Below, in pieces: positions 24,366 through 36,000 of a DNA stretch of 64,000 nt; within the stretch, counting starts at the first letter, position 1; each line of letters opens with the position of its first letter. Source of the DNA: Certhia americana (lineage: Eukaryota > Chordata > Aves > Passeriformes > Certhiidae); assembly GCA_018697195.1 (NCBI GenBank), contig CM031879.1, positions 19,249,451 through 19,313,450 on the forward strand, given 5' to 3'. The notes under the pieces were generated by a model that saw nothing but the letters and a program-made list of their open reading frames with translations, did no database searches and was not told where the DNA came from. Position numbers and translations under genes: made by a program.

Positions 24366-25590
24366 TGGTGAAATTCTTCACTTAAGATCTTTAATGCCCA
24401 TATTTTTTTAAAATGCAATGAAAAATGTTGAACCGTGTCTTTTAACAGCCTTCACATATGAATTGAAATGAGTTTTAAATAGGCTAAGTATATTAACAGT
24501 CCTGTCTCAGTGTTTTTCCTCCATTTAATGCATACCCATAAAAATTGCAACTCAACAGATAGAGCTCTAGAGGAGCAAATATTGTGAAAATGTCCAAACT
24601 GCAAGAATTCTTTGGGATGTTGCAGGAAGAGCACCACATCCCCATGTGCAGCTATGCAAACAAAGATGGCATCAGCAAGGCTGAAAGTGATAAACTTTCT
24701 TTTTTTGATTAAACCTAGACAGCTGTAAGGAAAAAGAATATACATTCTTAAATATCATGTCGTAATTTCTGACAGACTTTTCATTGCATATTACTGAAGC
24801 CCTTAAATTATGAATTGGGGTTATATTTCAGATTTAATACAGTATTGGGTAGCTAATGAACCTGTCATCCATGTTCTGCAAGAACTGAAAGAAAACCAGA
24901 AAACACACAAAGAAAACAATGAAGTATATTGTTTCAGAGAAGACTATTAAAATACCATTTGTCTTAAATAGAAACATCTTTAGCAATGGATGTCTCTCAT
25001 GATGTAAACTGCAGTGATGAAAACTGTCATGAAATAAATTATAGGGAAGTCTATGTAAGGAATTGAGGTTAGCAGCTGTATGTTTCTTTTCTATAATCTG
25101 TTATGTTTCTGCCTTGCTTTGGAAAAGGCAAAGGGAAAAGTGTATTTTGATTATAAAGGGAATTAAAGGATGAATGTTTCCAAAGGAAGAGAAAATTATA
25201 AACAGAGACCAAGAACATGAAATTCAAGATTTTCATTTCTTGTGTAGGTATTGATAAACAATAGTTAGTCCTGGCATTAGCTACTGACTCATAATCCAAC
25301 TCTGTGTGGAGAGTATGATCATTGCTTAACATATTTAGAAAGCATAAAATGGAAAGCTTAGACATTAGTTCATCTTTTCTAGTCTGTGATAAATGCATGC
25401 TGTAAATACAGATTACTTTAGATATATTACGCACATGAAATACAAATAGAATGGCAGAGTTCTCATTTCAGAACGTGAAAGAAATGATTCTTCATTGTTG
25501 CACTCTCATCAAAACACTGCTTGTGTTGGATTATAATTGCTCTATTAAACTATCATGTGATAGTTCTAACGAAATAAAGCAATACATTCT

Positions 25591-25614
25591 CCCCCCCCCA
25601 AAAAAAAAAAAAAA
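25591..25614. repeat. C9-A15 compound homopolymer
   Basis: Nine C directly followed by fifteen A, with no intervening base. It is a compound mononucleotide run likely to be unstable in length. Confidence 0.85.
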
Positions 25615-26335
25615 CCAGCACAAATGGCTTTGTGTCTTTAAGGATTCAATAGTTTTTTATTTATTCATCCATAACAACATTGATTATTATTATAATAAGT
25701 TTACTTTTCCATCCAAAGTTTGTGTACGCATGGACATGGCTTTTCACTAAGTCTGAAAAATTATACTTTTGCATCTTTAAAATAATATTACACCAAACCC
25801 AAGAATTCCATGCAATGATACATGATGTACAGTGAAACACTGAGATTGTAATACAATGGTAAATATGTTAAATGTCTGGCCCTACTCCATGATTCACATA
25901 AGTTCTCAGGTAACTGAGTCAATGTAAGCTGGACCTTCTACGAGACTGAGCAGATCTGGGACAAACTTGTGACAGAACAGCCCTGTCTACTCTGCTCTGA
26001 CAAATAAAGTCTGTTTATTTGAAATAATACCTGTTTATTTGTAGTGCAGAGGAAAATATTTCATTGATCTTCTGGGCACTTAAAAAGCTTTCTGTGCCTT
26101 ATCTCATACCTGTGAAACAGAAATAGGATAGAAATTTTAGGTTCTTCTAATGTAGCAACTGTGCAAAACAATTAGGGCTACAGTCCAAAAAGCACTTTAA
26201 AGTTTTCTTTCAGCCTTGGGATGTATAGCCCGTGGAAAAGGGCCTCAAATGGTCAAATGGAAGACAAACCACATAATAATACATAACAACATTATAAATA
26301 TTTTAAAAAAAAATATTTCTTTTTCCCTATCTATT

Positions 26336-26360
26336 AAAAAAAAAAAAAAAAAAAAAAAAA
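26336..26360. repeat. Poly(A) tract, 25 bp
   Basis: An uninterrupted A run without a clear retroposon body upstream. Confidence 0.9.
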
Positions 26361-27885
26361 GAACAGGCAGAGATGTTCAAGCAGTGATCCTGCAAAGAGA
26401 AAAATCAATCCTCCATTCCTGTGCATTCATTCTTATATATTTCATGTTCCAATTACTGGAGATTCACACATCTTTTATTAGTTTAAATGCATCATATCAC
26501 AGCTGTTTTCCAAAGAATGCATAATAGTTTGTTTAATATAATCAGAAATATGCATTAAGTGAAAAGAATTGTTGCATTAAAAAATGGAAAATTAAAAAGT
26601 TATGCATATCTTTAAAGATTGATTTTAAACAACATCAGACTGTTTTATCAGCTCAAGACTGCCTCATATCCCTATGATCAAGAAATATCATCATCTGACC
26701 CTTGCTTCAGGGTACATGAGAGTGCAAATGCAATGTGATGCTTGTGTGATTCAGTACTGTTGGAAGTGGACATACCTACATCACAAACCTCCAGTCCTGT
26801 AACAAGCAATTGATGGGATTTAGAATGGTGATCACAGTTTGGGGGGTTTTTAATATGCTTTTCATAAAGTATCCTGGACAAAGCCTTTCTGAAACAACGT
26901 ATTTGACTAAAAGTACCTCTGAGCTGACCCAGCATGGCAGCTTCTAAATATTCTGATAGTCACACATATGTATTGTTTTCTCTTAACTAACTGAAGTCAT
27001 GCTGGCTCAGAACCTTTCTAGGACATCCCTTTGCATTCTCACAGAGAGGAGTTTTAGAAGAACTAACCCATGACTTTTCATCGCACCCCAAAGGACCACA
27101 GGAAGAGTTTGTTTCCTGTTCTAGGAGCCTGGATTTTTTTACCAGTTGCCAATTAAAAAAATGTAAAAAAGAAATCAGGAGCAACTTGCTTTTCGAAAGC
27201 TGAGACACAAGTAAAAATGAAAAATAGATTCAACAGGCTTTTGATCTTAAGTTGGCACAAACCCTTTCAACGTGTTTTAGGAACAAGATGAAAGCTTTTG
27301 ATTTTGCTGTGTCATTTTAAAAATTAGAAATTTGTGTCCATTGTGACAAAATGTACACATTAAATATTACAGTTGAGCCCTGATAGGGCACAAGCATATA
27401 GCACACATGCACAAAAGCAAATCTATAAATCTTTGCATTATTTGTTTCCAGACTCAGAAAAAAACCTATATGGAATTATTTTTCTGGTTTTCTGTCTCAG
27501 ATTCTTCACATGTTCTCTGTGTAGATTTCTGTAAGTAATGAATGCAGTCAGAGCAGGTGGAGAATAAATGTTGAATGTGGTGCCACATTCAACGATCACA
27601 GAGCAGTCGTGACTAGATTTGGCGATGTTCAGTATAACTGAAGTTCTGAAGCCCTGCTGCTCAATAGGCATTTTTCATACATCTCATCAGCTTATCCTGA
27701 GAAAACCAAGCATGTGAATAAGAGTACTTTAAAGAAAATATCACTTTTCTCTAAACAAAAAAACTTTTCCCTAAACAAACAAACTAACAATAAATATGTT
27801 TAAAAGAAGTTTTATGATCTGGGAGGTATATGCTGTTTGCAGCATTCCAGTAGCAAAACAGGACTCTGCATTTATCTTCACCCCT

Positions 27886-27886
<1 letters not shown>

Positions 27887-27947
<61 letters not shown>
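27887..27947. repeat. Long poly(T) tract, 61 bp
   Basis: Sixty T with a single C (27899), followed immediately by CCTTCTAGGTAATG. It is the longest homopolymer in the window. It could be the reverse-strand poly(A) tail of a retroposon, but no polyadenylation signal or known body is visible on the expected side. The open frame through it (F-rich) is an artefact. The exact length may be uncertain from sequencing. Confidence 0.92.
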
Positions 27948-30900
27948 CCTTCTAGGTAATGATAGTGAGATATTATTTACTGGACAATGCAGGCTTCCTA
28001 GAAGTAGAATTAAGGATCCATTTTTTTTGTCAGAAAAAAGGCTTCCACCACAGTATAAAAAAGTATGATGAAGTTATTGATCAAAAAGCAAAAAAATGAC
28101 TCAAGGTTTTCCACGGCTAAATTCATTCAAGTTGCAGCTGGATGTGAAAAACCATGGCTTTACTGTTTGTGAGGCAGCAGCAAACCATAGATTTGGCAAA
28201 TTAGGAGTAGGAAGATACAACTACACATACCAAAACTACAGGTAGCCATAACACACACATAATCAACCCCATAGACCCAAACAAGGAATTAAAATCATTG
28301 TAGTTCACAAACCTGTCATGCTTTAAAGGTTCTTACCTTTTAGTTCTGGGAAAAAAACAGTAGTAAAGACTAAGGACTAGAAGAAGCCACAGATTTTCCA
28401 CTAAATCACTAAATATCTGTTTATCTTGCAGAAGAAATGCACCATGCTGAGGCACCTCAGGATCTGATGTCTGCAGTACTTCAGCAAACAGTATTTAACC
28501 ACTTAATCATCAACTACTAAAAGTCAACCAGGACCCTGTAAGGACTCACTTCCAGAAAATCTTTGAGTCTGGCTATATGTGTGGAGAGCTTGGAACCACT
28601 AACCAGCTTTCTGCTCCAAACTAACAGGTGAAATAATGTGGTGATTCTTTTTTTTAATACATTTTGGCTTTTTGTGACAAGACATTTCTTCCATATTGCC
28701 TTAGGATGGCAAGCCTTAGCATGAAGAAGACGATGCAAAAAATTTCTTATTAAGAAGATCAGAACTGTTTTAATCAATTCATCTTCACCTTTTCTTCCTT
28801 AAGTAGTGTGCGAGAAATGCCATATTCCTTAAACTGAGAAATACTACAGTACTTGTGTTCAGGATAAAATATGCTGTCTGCATTACGTTTCTGTGTAACT
28901 CTGCATCAAATAAAGACCCATGTGATAATCTCAAGGTAATAGAATTGCATTTGTTGGAATTGTTAAAATTCTTACCATAAGCTTAAAAAGAAACCAATGC
29001 TAATTCACAAGCATATTTTTATGAAAAACTCCCACTCAAGTTATAAATCATTAAGGCTCTACACCTTGATATATTAAAAGATGATGTTATTGTTGATTCC
29101 CAGTCAAATCATGCTGTCAGGATTACATTCTTTTTTAAAGGATACGTTTATGTCAGGACTTTTTACCTTAAAAATCCCTTTGAAATAATTTAGCTTGCAA
29201 TTTTTTCTTGTTATTGCATTACTTAGCCACAGGGAGAAATAGAACATTGTTATTTCAGCTTTCACCCTTTAATAGACTTCTTAACTTGAAAGAGAAACTT
29301 ATTGGTTTTTGCCTGCTTTCTAAATGAAAGGAAAGCTATGTTTTAGGAAACGAACAAATTAAACATAAATATGCAGTGAAAGGCAATATCATGCAGTGTA
29401 TGATGGAACTGCAAATTAAGCTGAAATCAAGCATTAATTTAGTCACTGGAGTAAACATATGGAGCTGTTCAAATGTATATGCTGTCTTTACTAATAAATT
29501 GTCAATAAGATTTCTCAAGTGTTTTTGTTACATGATTTAATAAAATTGTGGACCCTTATACAATTATAAAGAACAGAACTTTATTATGTGGGAAGTGAAT
29601 GAGGTGCCCCAGGCTGGTAGAGATACATAAATATATATTAAACCAGCAGGATCTAGGATCAGGAGAAGATCAAAAAATTTCAAGGCTATGTAAACTGGTA
29701 ATATTTCTGCCAACTGGTAATGCATCTGTATTCAGCACCCTGCTTTATTAGAGGTCCTTCAGAAAGTTATTTCAGATGTCTCCTGTTGTATTTATCTAAA
29801 TCTGGGAACACAGAGAATACCCAAATACAGACCCTCATTTAGGCTTTTAAATGTGAGCACTGTCCAAGATCAGGCTTTAAGAAAGAGAGCTTAATGCCCC
29901 TGAGGATAATTCTGCAAAAAAAGGACACTAAAAGCAGACTTTTCAGCACTCCACTGCAGACACGCACACAGAGACACACTTATGCAGTTTTATACTGACA
30001 CATTTATTGTCATTTTGTTGTTTTTTTTCTAAATATTTTTAAATTCACACCTTTTTTCCCATATCATCATTTATTTAACAGTCATTTATTTAATTATTTA
30101 ACAGTTAAATATTTTTAATATTTTCTTCAGAAGATGACATTGATCCGTGTTGCTGAAATCCTATGTAGCTGGTTTTTAGTTTAGAATTAAATTTGGCATA
30201 GAAAATATTTTCATCTACTGCCTTTTCACTCCTTAAGTTCTCTGATAAAAGAAATACAGTCATATATACAAACTCAGTAAACATTTAAAAAACTAGTAAA
30301 TTAATCTAAAAAAATCAACTGTCTAGGTCTTAGTCCATGCTGCACATTTTCAATCCCTATCTTTCTCTAATATTTAAAGAAAAAAAATTCTGGTTTTGTT
30401 CTGCTTCTCAAAGCGTTTTAGAAACCTGTCTGGTAGTAATTTTATCCAGCTACCTAGTCAAACACATAATCTGTTCACCACATAAACCAAGGTTAAATAA
30501 TTGCAGAAGAGCCTTAGGGCTCTTAGTAAGTGACACTTTATGAAAGTGTAGTTGCTTTGGATGAAAATCTGCACAAAATAAACTCATGGTTAAACACATA
30601 GGTTGTATTAGTGTTAGTCTGAGCTCCAGTGCAGTCAGTGAGAAAAACATAAATTTATAAATTTATATATTACAGAGGATGTTTCAGTAGAAATGGCACT
30701 CAGATCATATAAATTCTTTCAAACTAATTATTTGCTAACTGAAACTGTTCCCTCAGATAGAAGAGGCTTTTCCAGGACAGCTTAAAGCTGTGATAAAAAA
30801 CTACCTGATCCTGCAAAATCCTGTTAGTGAAACTCAGTTCCTCTTTGGAAACATCTAATCAGATGCTGTCTGGTGCTTGAACTTTCTCACTCTCAGTAGT

Positions 30901-32036
30901 TCATTCTTAACACTCTTTTTACAAATTCATTTTGTGGCTGGTGTGAGAAAAATCTTCACTGTGCTTTCTTTCTAACACTTTAGTTTGTTTGTTTTTAGTT
31001 ATTTTAGGCTGAAACAGAAGGATTTGGGGGTTTTTTAAATCAAATAATTTATGAAGCACTTATTACCATTACTTGTTAATTTATGCCAAAAAGTAGAATT
31101 AAAGTGAGCTTCAGCTGGATTCCAAGCTTTCAGTTTTCCCTAGGTAGTTCTTTCCACACAGTTTTCAAATAATTTTTTTCACATATTTAAATCTGTATCA
31201 AAGATTGCTGATTTACCTTCTCTCCCACACCAGTGCATTCAACTCCAGTTGTTCCAGGCTGACTGTTTTAAGTTGATTAACTCTAGTCTTTCTGTTGAGT
31301 GTGGATCCAAGCCAGTAAAAATGTGTATGGTAGTGCATTGCCATTTAAAATTGAGAATGAACACGACCAGAGAAAAAAATATAAATTCTCAAAACCTGAA
31401 TTTAGAAGAATGTCAGATTAATGACCTCGTAGATGACAATGACCTGTGGATTGATAGACTGCAGTGCCAGCTGTGGGGTTAAACATAAATGCTGGCCTCC
31501 ACAACTGAGTTTTTCTGTAAATGTCAGTGTCAGTTGATTCCTTCCTCTGACCAGAAAAACAAATGTGTTCAGTCTGCAGATTAGAAAATAGGCAGCAGCT
31601 ATTGTTCAGCAGCAGCATTTATAAGAGCTCTGAGGCTGGAAATCAGATTGTTTTAGTTTTCTAGTTAGATATGCCTGTCAGAGTAAATGTGTTTTAAAAT
31701 ACTTATCAGGGAAGATGAGAGTCTTGTCCAGAAGACAGGGAATTTTTACTTAAAATATGTAGTTCCTTTTTTCTTTGATATCAGGCTGGAGCCTTCCACA
31801 ACATTACTTTCCCCCTTTCTTTACTGACATCACTAGCCTGCTTTGCTATCGTTCCAATTTCTTAATTTTGTATCTTTCTCTTTAGAGAATGTGTCATTTG
31901 TACATTGTGTCATTCAGTCTTGCAGGAAAATACTGCTCTAGATACATTCGAATTACAGGTTTGTTTCTACTCCCTTAACTTTTCATAAAATCTTCTGCTA
32001 ATTTTTTTTCTTCATTACTTAATGAAATAACGAAAG

Positions 32037-32310
32037 GAGGTGAAGAGACAGAATTGGGAAGGGAATAGGAAAAAAGGACACGGGAGAAGAGGAGGATGGA
32101 GGGAGGGAGGGGGGGGAGGGAGGGAGGGAGGGAGGGAGGGAGGGAGGGAGGAGGGAGGGAGGGAGTGAGGGATGGGAGGGAGGGGAGGGGAGGGGGAAGG
32201 GAGAGGGAGGGAGGGAGGGAGGGAGCGGGAGGGGGGGGGGGGGGGGGAGGGAGGGGAAGAGAGGGGAGTGGGTGGGGGTACGAAGAGGGTGCGGAAGAAG
32301 GAGGATGGTG
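32037..32310. repeat. (GGGA)n / poly-G purine array
   Basis: Tandem GGGA units (about 32098-32165), then less regular GGGA/GGGGA and a run of 17 G at 32231-32247. The plus strand is nearly all purine. Many closely spaced G runs make G-quadruplex formation likely on the plus strand. Overlapping G/R/E-rich (plus) and P/S/L-rich (minus) frames are artefacts of the repeat. Confidence 0.93.
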
Positions 32311-32382
32311 GAGGGAGAACTTCAGTTGTGTACGTAGACTGTTGGAAACGTGCGATGCTGGGAAAAGCAGTATTAATTAAAA

Positions 32383-33056
32383 GACCTGGGATCCTGGTCA
32401 ATGGCAAGTTTCAATCTGAAAGCCAGCAGTTGCCCTGTCGCCAGAGGGCCAAAGCTCTGTCCTGGGGCTTTCATAGGCACAGCAGGCTGTCCTGGGGGCT
32501 TCAGGCACAGCATGGCCAGCTGGGAAAGGGAGGGGATTGTCCTGCTCTGCTCTGAGCTGGGAAGGCCTCACCTCCAGTGCTGGGGGAAGTTCTGGGTGTC
32601 ACAACATAAAAAGGACATAAAGCTATTGGAGAGTGTCCAAAGGAGGCCATGGGAATGGTGAATTGTTGGGAGAGAGAGCTTATGAGGAGCAGCTGAGGTC
32701 ACTTGGTTTGTTCAGCCTAGAGAGAAGACTGAGGGGAGAGCTCATTGTGGTCTTCAGCATCCTCACAAGGAAAAACAGAAGGGCAGACATTGATCTCTTC
32801 ACTCTTGTGACCAGTGACAGGACAGTGACCAGCAGAGGTTTAGGTTGGATATTAAGAAAAAGGTTCTTCACCCAGAGGATGGTTGGGCACTGGAACAGCC
32901 TCCCCAGGGAAGTGGTCACATCACCAAGCCTGACAGAGCTCAAAAAAGCATTTGGACAACTCTCTAAGACTCATGGTGTTCTGTGCAGGTCCTGGGACAT
33001 GGGCTCAAGGATCCTGATGGGCCCCTTCCAACTCAGTATATTTATATTCTATGAAA
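32383..33056 (+). mobile_element. CR1 LINE, 5'-truncated 3' fragment (plus strand)
   Basis: The sequence follows the avian CR1 consensus as I know it, from the C-terminal part of ORF2 through the short 3' UTR to the terminus ...GGGCCCCTTCCAACTCAG...ATTCTATGA. CR1 elements are non-LTR retrotransposons, usually truncated at the 5' end by incomplete reverse transcription, as here. The right end at about 33056 carries the characteristic terminal ATTCTATGA and no poly(A) tail, as expected for CR1. Its 5' edge lies close to the GGGA array. Confidence 0.93.
32401..32990 (+). pseudogene. Remnant of CR1 ORF2 (reverse transcriptase C-terminus)
   Basis: The translation shows CR1 RT C-terminal landmarks: LLCSELGRPHLQCWGKFW, then KKDIKLLESVQRR, then in another frame YEEQLRSLGLFSLERR, GHWNSLPREVVTSPSL and TELKKAF. 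The reading frame changes between about 32633 and 32661, just after the VQRR motif, where the copy is shorter than the consensus. No catalytic RT motif is included. The protein is a dead fragment. Mobile-element coding remnants of this sort are easily mis-called as host genes. Confidence 0.88.
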
Positions 33057-33059
33057 CGA

Positions 33060-36000
33060 GAGGAAAAGATTGAAATAATAATTGTTTCTTCAAATGATCT
33101 AGGGGTGGAAAGAAAGCCACAAAAGAATTCAATAATGTGTAGTGATAAAAGCATTTTACATTTTTTTCCAAGAGCAGATCAACCATTTGTTTCCCTTCTT
33201 ATAGAAATATTTGTTCTTAAAATACCTTTTCTGCCTTTACAGATAAATGTTGAGGAGGGTTCCAATAAAAAATGATTTCTCTACATGCAATTAATACTGC
33301 GTGTAATAAATTGAAAACAAGCTCTTGAATACATGCACCACAAAGATTTATTTTATTTTATTTTACTTTATTTTATTTATTTTTCAGTGGGTTTTAATTT
33401 TAATTTATATGTCTAGGTGTCGTTTCCATGACACAGAGTAATATCTAAGCTCTGTAAAACGAGGTTATGAAATGAAAGTTGAAGCATTATTTTGAAGTTG
33501 AAGTTGAGTATTATTTTCACACTAGGTACTGCTGACTATATAGAGTAAGATTTGTCTTTGTTATACAGGCACATCACAACTTCAATATGTAAGATGAAAA
33601 ATTGCATGCTATGTCATATGTTGTATATTGTTTAGCATGAATGTAGGGAGAATACATGTTGCTTATGCCAGTTCTATGTCTAAATCTATATTTAGTACAA
33701 ATAACTCTGCCTTGGAAAAGATACAAAATTTATTTAATTAATCCATAAACATTTTTTTTTTTACATATCCTGTCTTATAAAAACTTTGTTTAAAAATATT
33801 TAAATAGAATTAGATTATTAGTGCTATCAGTTTTATTTTAGTGGCCAGTTTCCCAGCGAAATAGTGAAATGTCAAAAGTGCTGCAGAATTTGGCATATTT
33901 GGGCTGACACTGGACGAAAATGGTAATGCTGATAGAGGTCAGTGATGAGGTACCAAGGAAACTTTACAAATATCTACTGACATACTTATTAATTCTAGGG
34001 TGTACTCAGACACTTTCTGGGTCATTGTTCTTATCTGATGGTTTAAACAAAATTGCTGATTAATTTGGATTCTTTCCTATTTTCTATATGTGAACAATAA
34101 GACCTAAGATAATGAAGTCAATGAATGTTACACAACCTATTATTATTAGCCTATTATTAGTCTATTTAAACATAGATCTCACAATAAATCTGTTTGATGT
34201 TTTAAATGGAATTGCCTCCCAAAATATGATGAAGTCCCAAATCTGGGATACTCCCCCTGCATAAACCGGTATTTGCACTGAATTTCTAAAATGAGTATTC
34301 AGTAAGTACAATCACTTCAGGAAGCTACTCCAGGATCTAATGAACCTCAATGTCAAGATTTTTCCCCTGACTCTTTAAATATTTTCATTACTTCACTTTA
34401 GTCCCCTTTCCATTAAATATTTCCCAAACTGGTTTTGTCTGCTTTGTTACTCCAAAATTCAAATCCTGAACTCAATTTCACTGGAATGTTTGTTACAAAT
34501 ATAGTGGGACCAGGAGTTTTTAACAAGGTCAATAGTCCAGGCTAAGTTCAATCTAAACAAGGAAGGAAGTTTTTTCAGTTGTTAAAAGAGAAATCTCAGG
34601 AGTCTTATGCACAGAACAATTTAAATTCCTGCATATAAACTGGGAATTATGAACTAGTGGCCACAGTGAATAGAAGGTCAAATTGCACTTTTGAAGCACA
34701 AAAAGACAGCCTCTGTAGGGAGTCAATGACTTTCATCTTGCAGGAATCTTTCCAATAAAGATATAAATTATTTGATAGATAACATGGAAATTCTTCAAGA
34801 GGAATGAAAATTTTTCTAATATCCTAAAAAAGAAAACTGCATGTGAAGACATGGCCAATTGGTTCATGAGTGCAGAAATCAATTGGGGTCAACTCCAGGA
34901 AGGTATCAGTGATGTTTATTCTGTTCAAGAGCTCCAAAACTCTGCTCCTTTTCAGACTTCACCTTTTCTTCATATTTGCCTCATTTCTCACTTGCTTTCA
35001 ATGAGGAATGTATGAAAACATATCATGTAGATGTTCTCAACTATTTTGTTCTTTATTTTATAAAGAGAGAAATATGTACTCTTGTGCTTAAGGGCAATAT
35101 ATCAAGTTGCATAGAATTCACTTCTTTCTTTGTAAAAGCAGTTCTCTACTGAGCATTCATTTGGAATTAATTAACAATATCATACACAAATTTTTGTTCT
35201 GGATGCCAGAATGGCTAAATAATCCATATGTTTGGTACTGTGAGGTGGGTAAACATAACTGAAGTCAACTGTTGCTCAGCCTAAAGTATTTCCTGTAAAA
35301 TTACATTCTTTCTCTGGGCTTCTTTTATATATTCTCATGCAGAAAATTAGCTTATTTCCATGAAGTATTATTTCAAATTTCTTCTTCATTAATTTCTCTG
35401 AGAACAAATACAATATTTAGTAGACAAGGTCAATCATGTCCTCCTTTTGGTATAGGTGAAATTGATAGTTTAAGATTTTAATTAAAATGCAGATTTTCAC
35501 AATATAATCTTATGTTCTCCTCTTCCGTTGTAATGATATTAATGACATGTCCAGGTTCTAGAACTTTTATTCTCCATCTCCACTGTTTAGAACAGGTTGA
35601 TTTGAGAATTCAAGTGACGGATATTGTATTCCAAGAACATTTGATGAGATATTTTTCTCCTTAGTGAGACATTTTGTCTTATTTACACAATTTACATAGT
35701 AATATCTTGATGCTTCTAGTACTCCTCTTATCAGAAAAACACATATATGATGATTCAGTACAGCTTCTTGCCATTTTCAAACTTAATTGGCAACCTTAAT
35801 CAGATTAAGAAAAAAGCTCTTCTTCTTCTTCATCGTGAGTGTAATGTGATTGAAAAAGATTCTCTGTTCATGCATCAGCTTTGTTAATGGAATTTCTTGA
35901 GCAGTTTTACATTGGTTACTGCTTAGATATATTACTAATGTGCCGTGAAATTTTCTTACCACTATATTATTTGCTAAAACCTTGCAACTATATAATAATG

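Larger units (their letters stand above)
24370..32030. other. Unassigned AT-rich sequence
   Basis: No gene or known interspersed repeat is recognised. Simple sequence includes a C9-A15 junction at 25591-25614, a 25-bp A tract at 26336-26360 and the long T tract at 27887-27947. Open frames are short and of low complexity. Confidence 0.65.

Noticed and set aside
27796..28068. 90-codon frame with a long phenylalanine run
   Set aside because: It is the translation of the T tract.
32015..32555. Three overlapping 94-130 codon frames (P/S/L-rich minus, G/R/E-rich plus)
   Set aside because: They are artefacts of the GGGA/poly-G array and the adjoining CR1 sequence.
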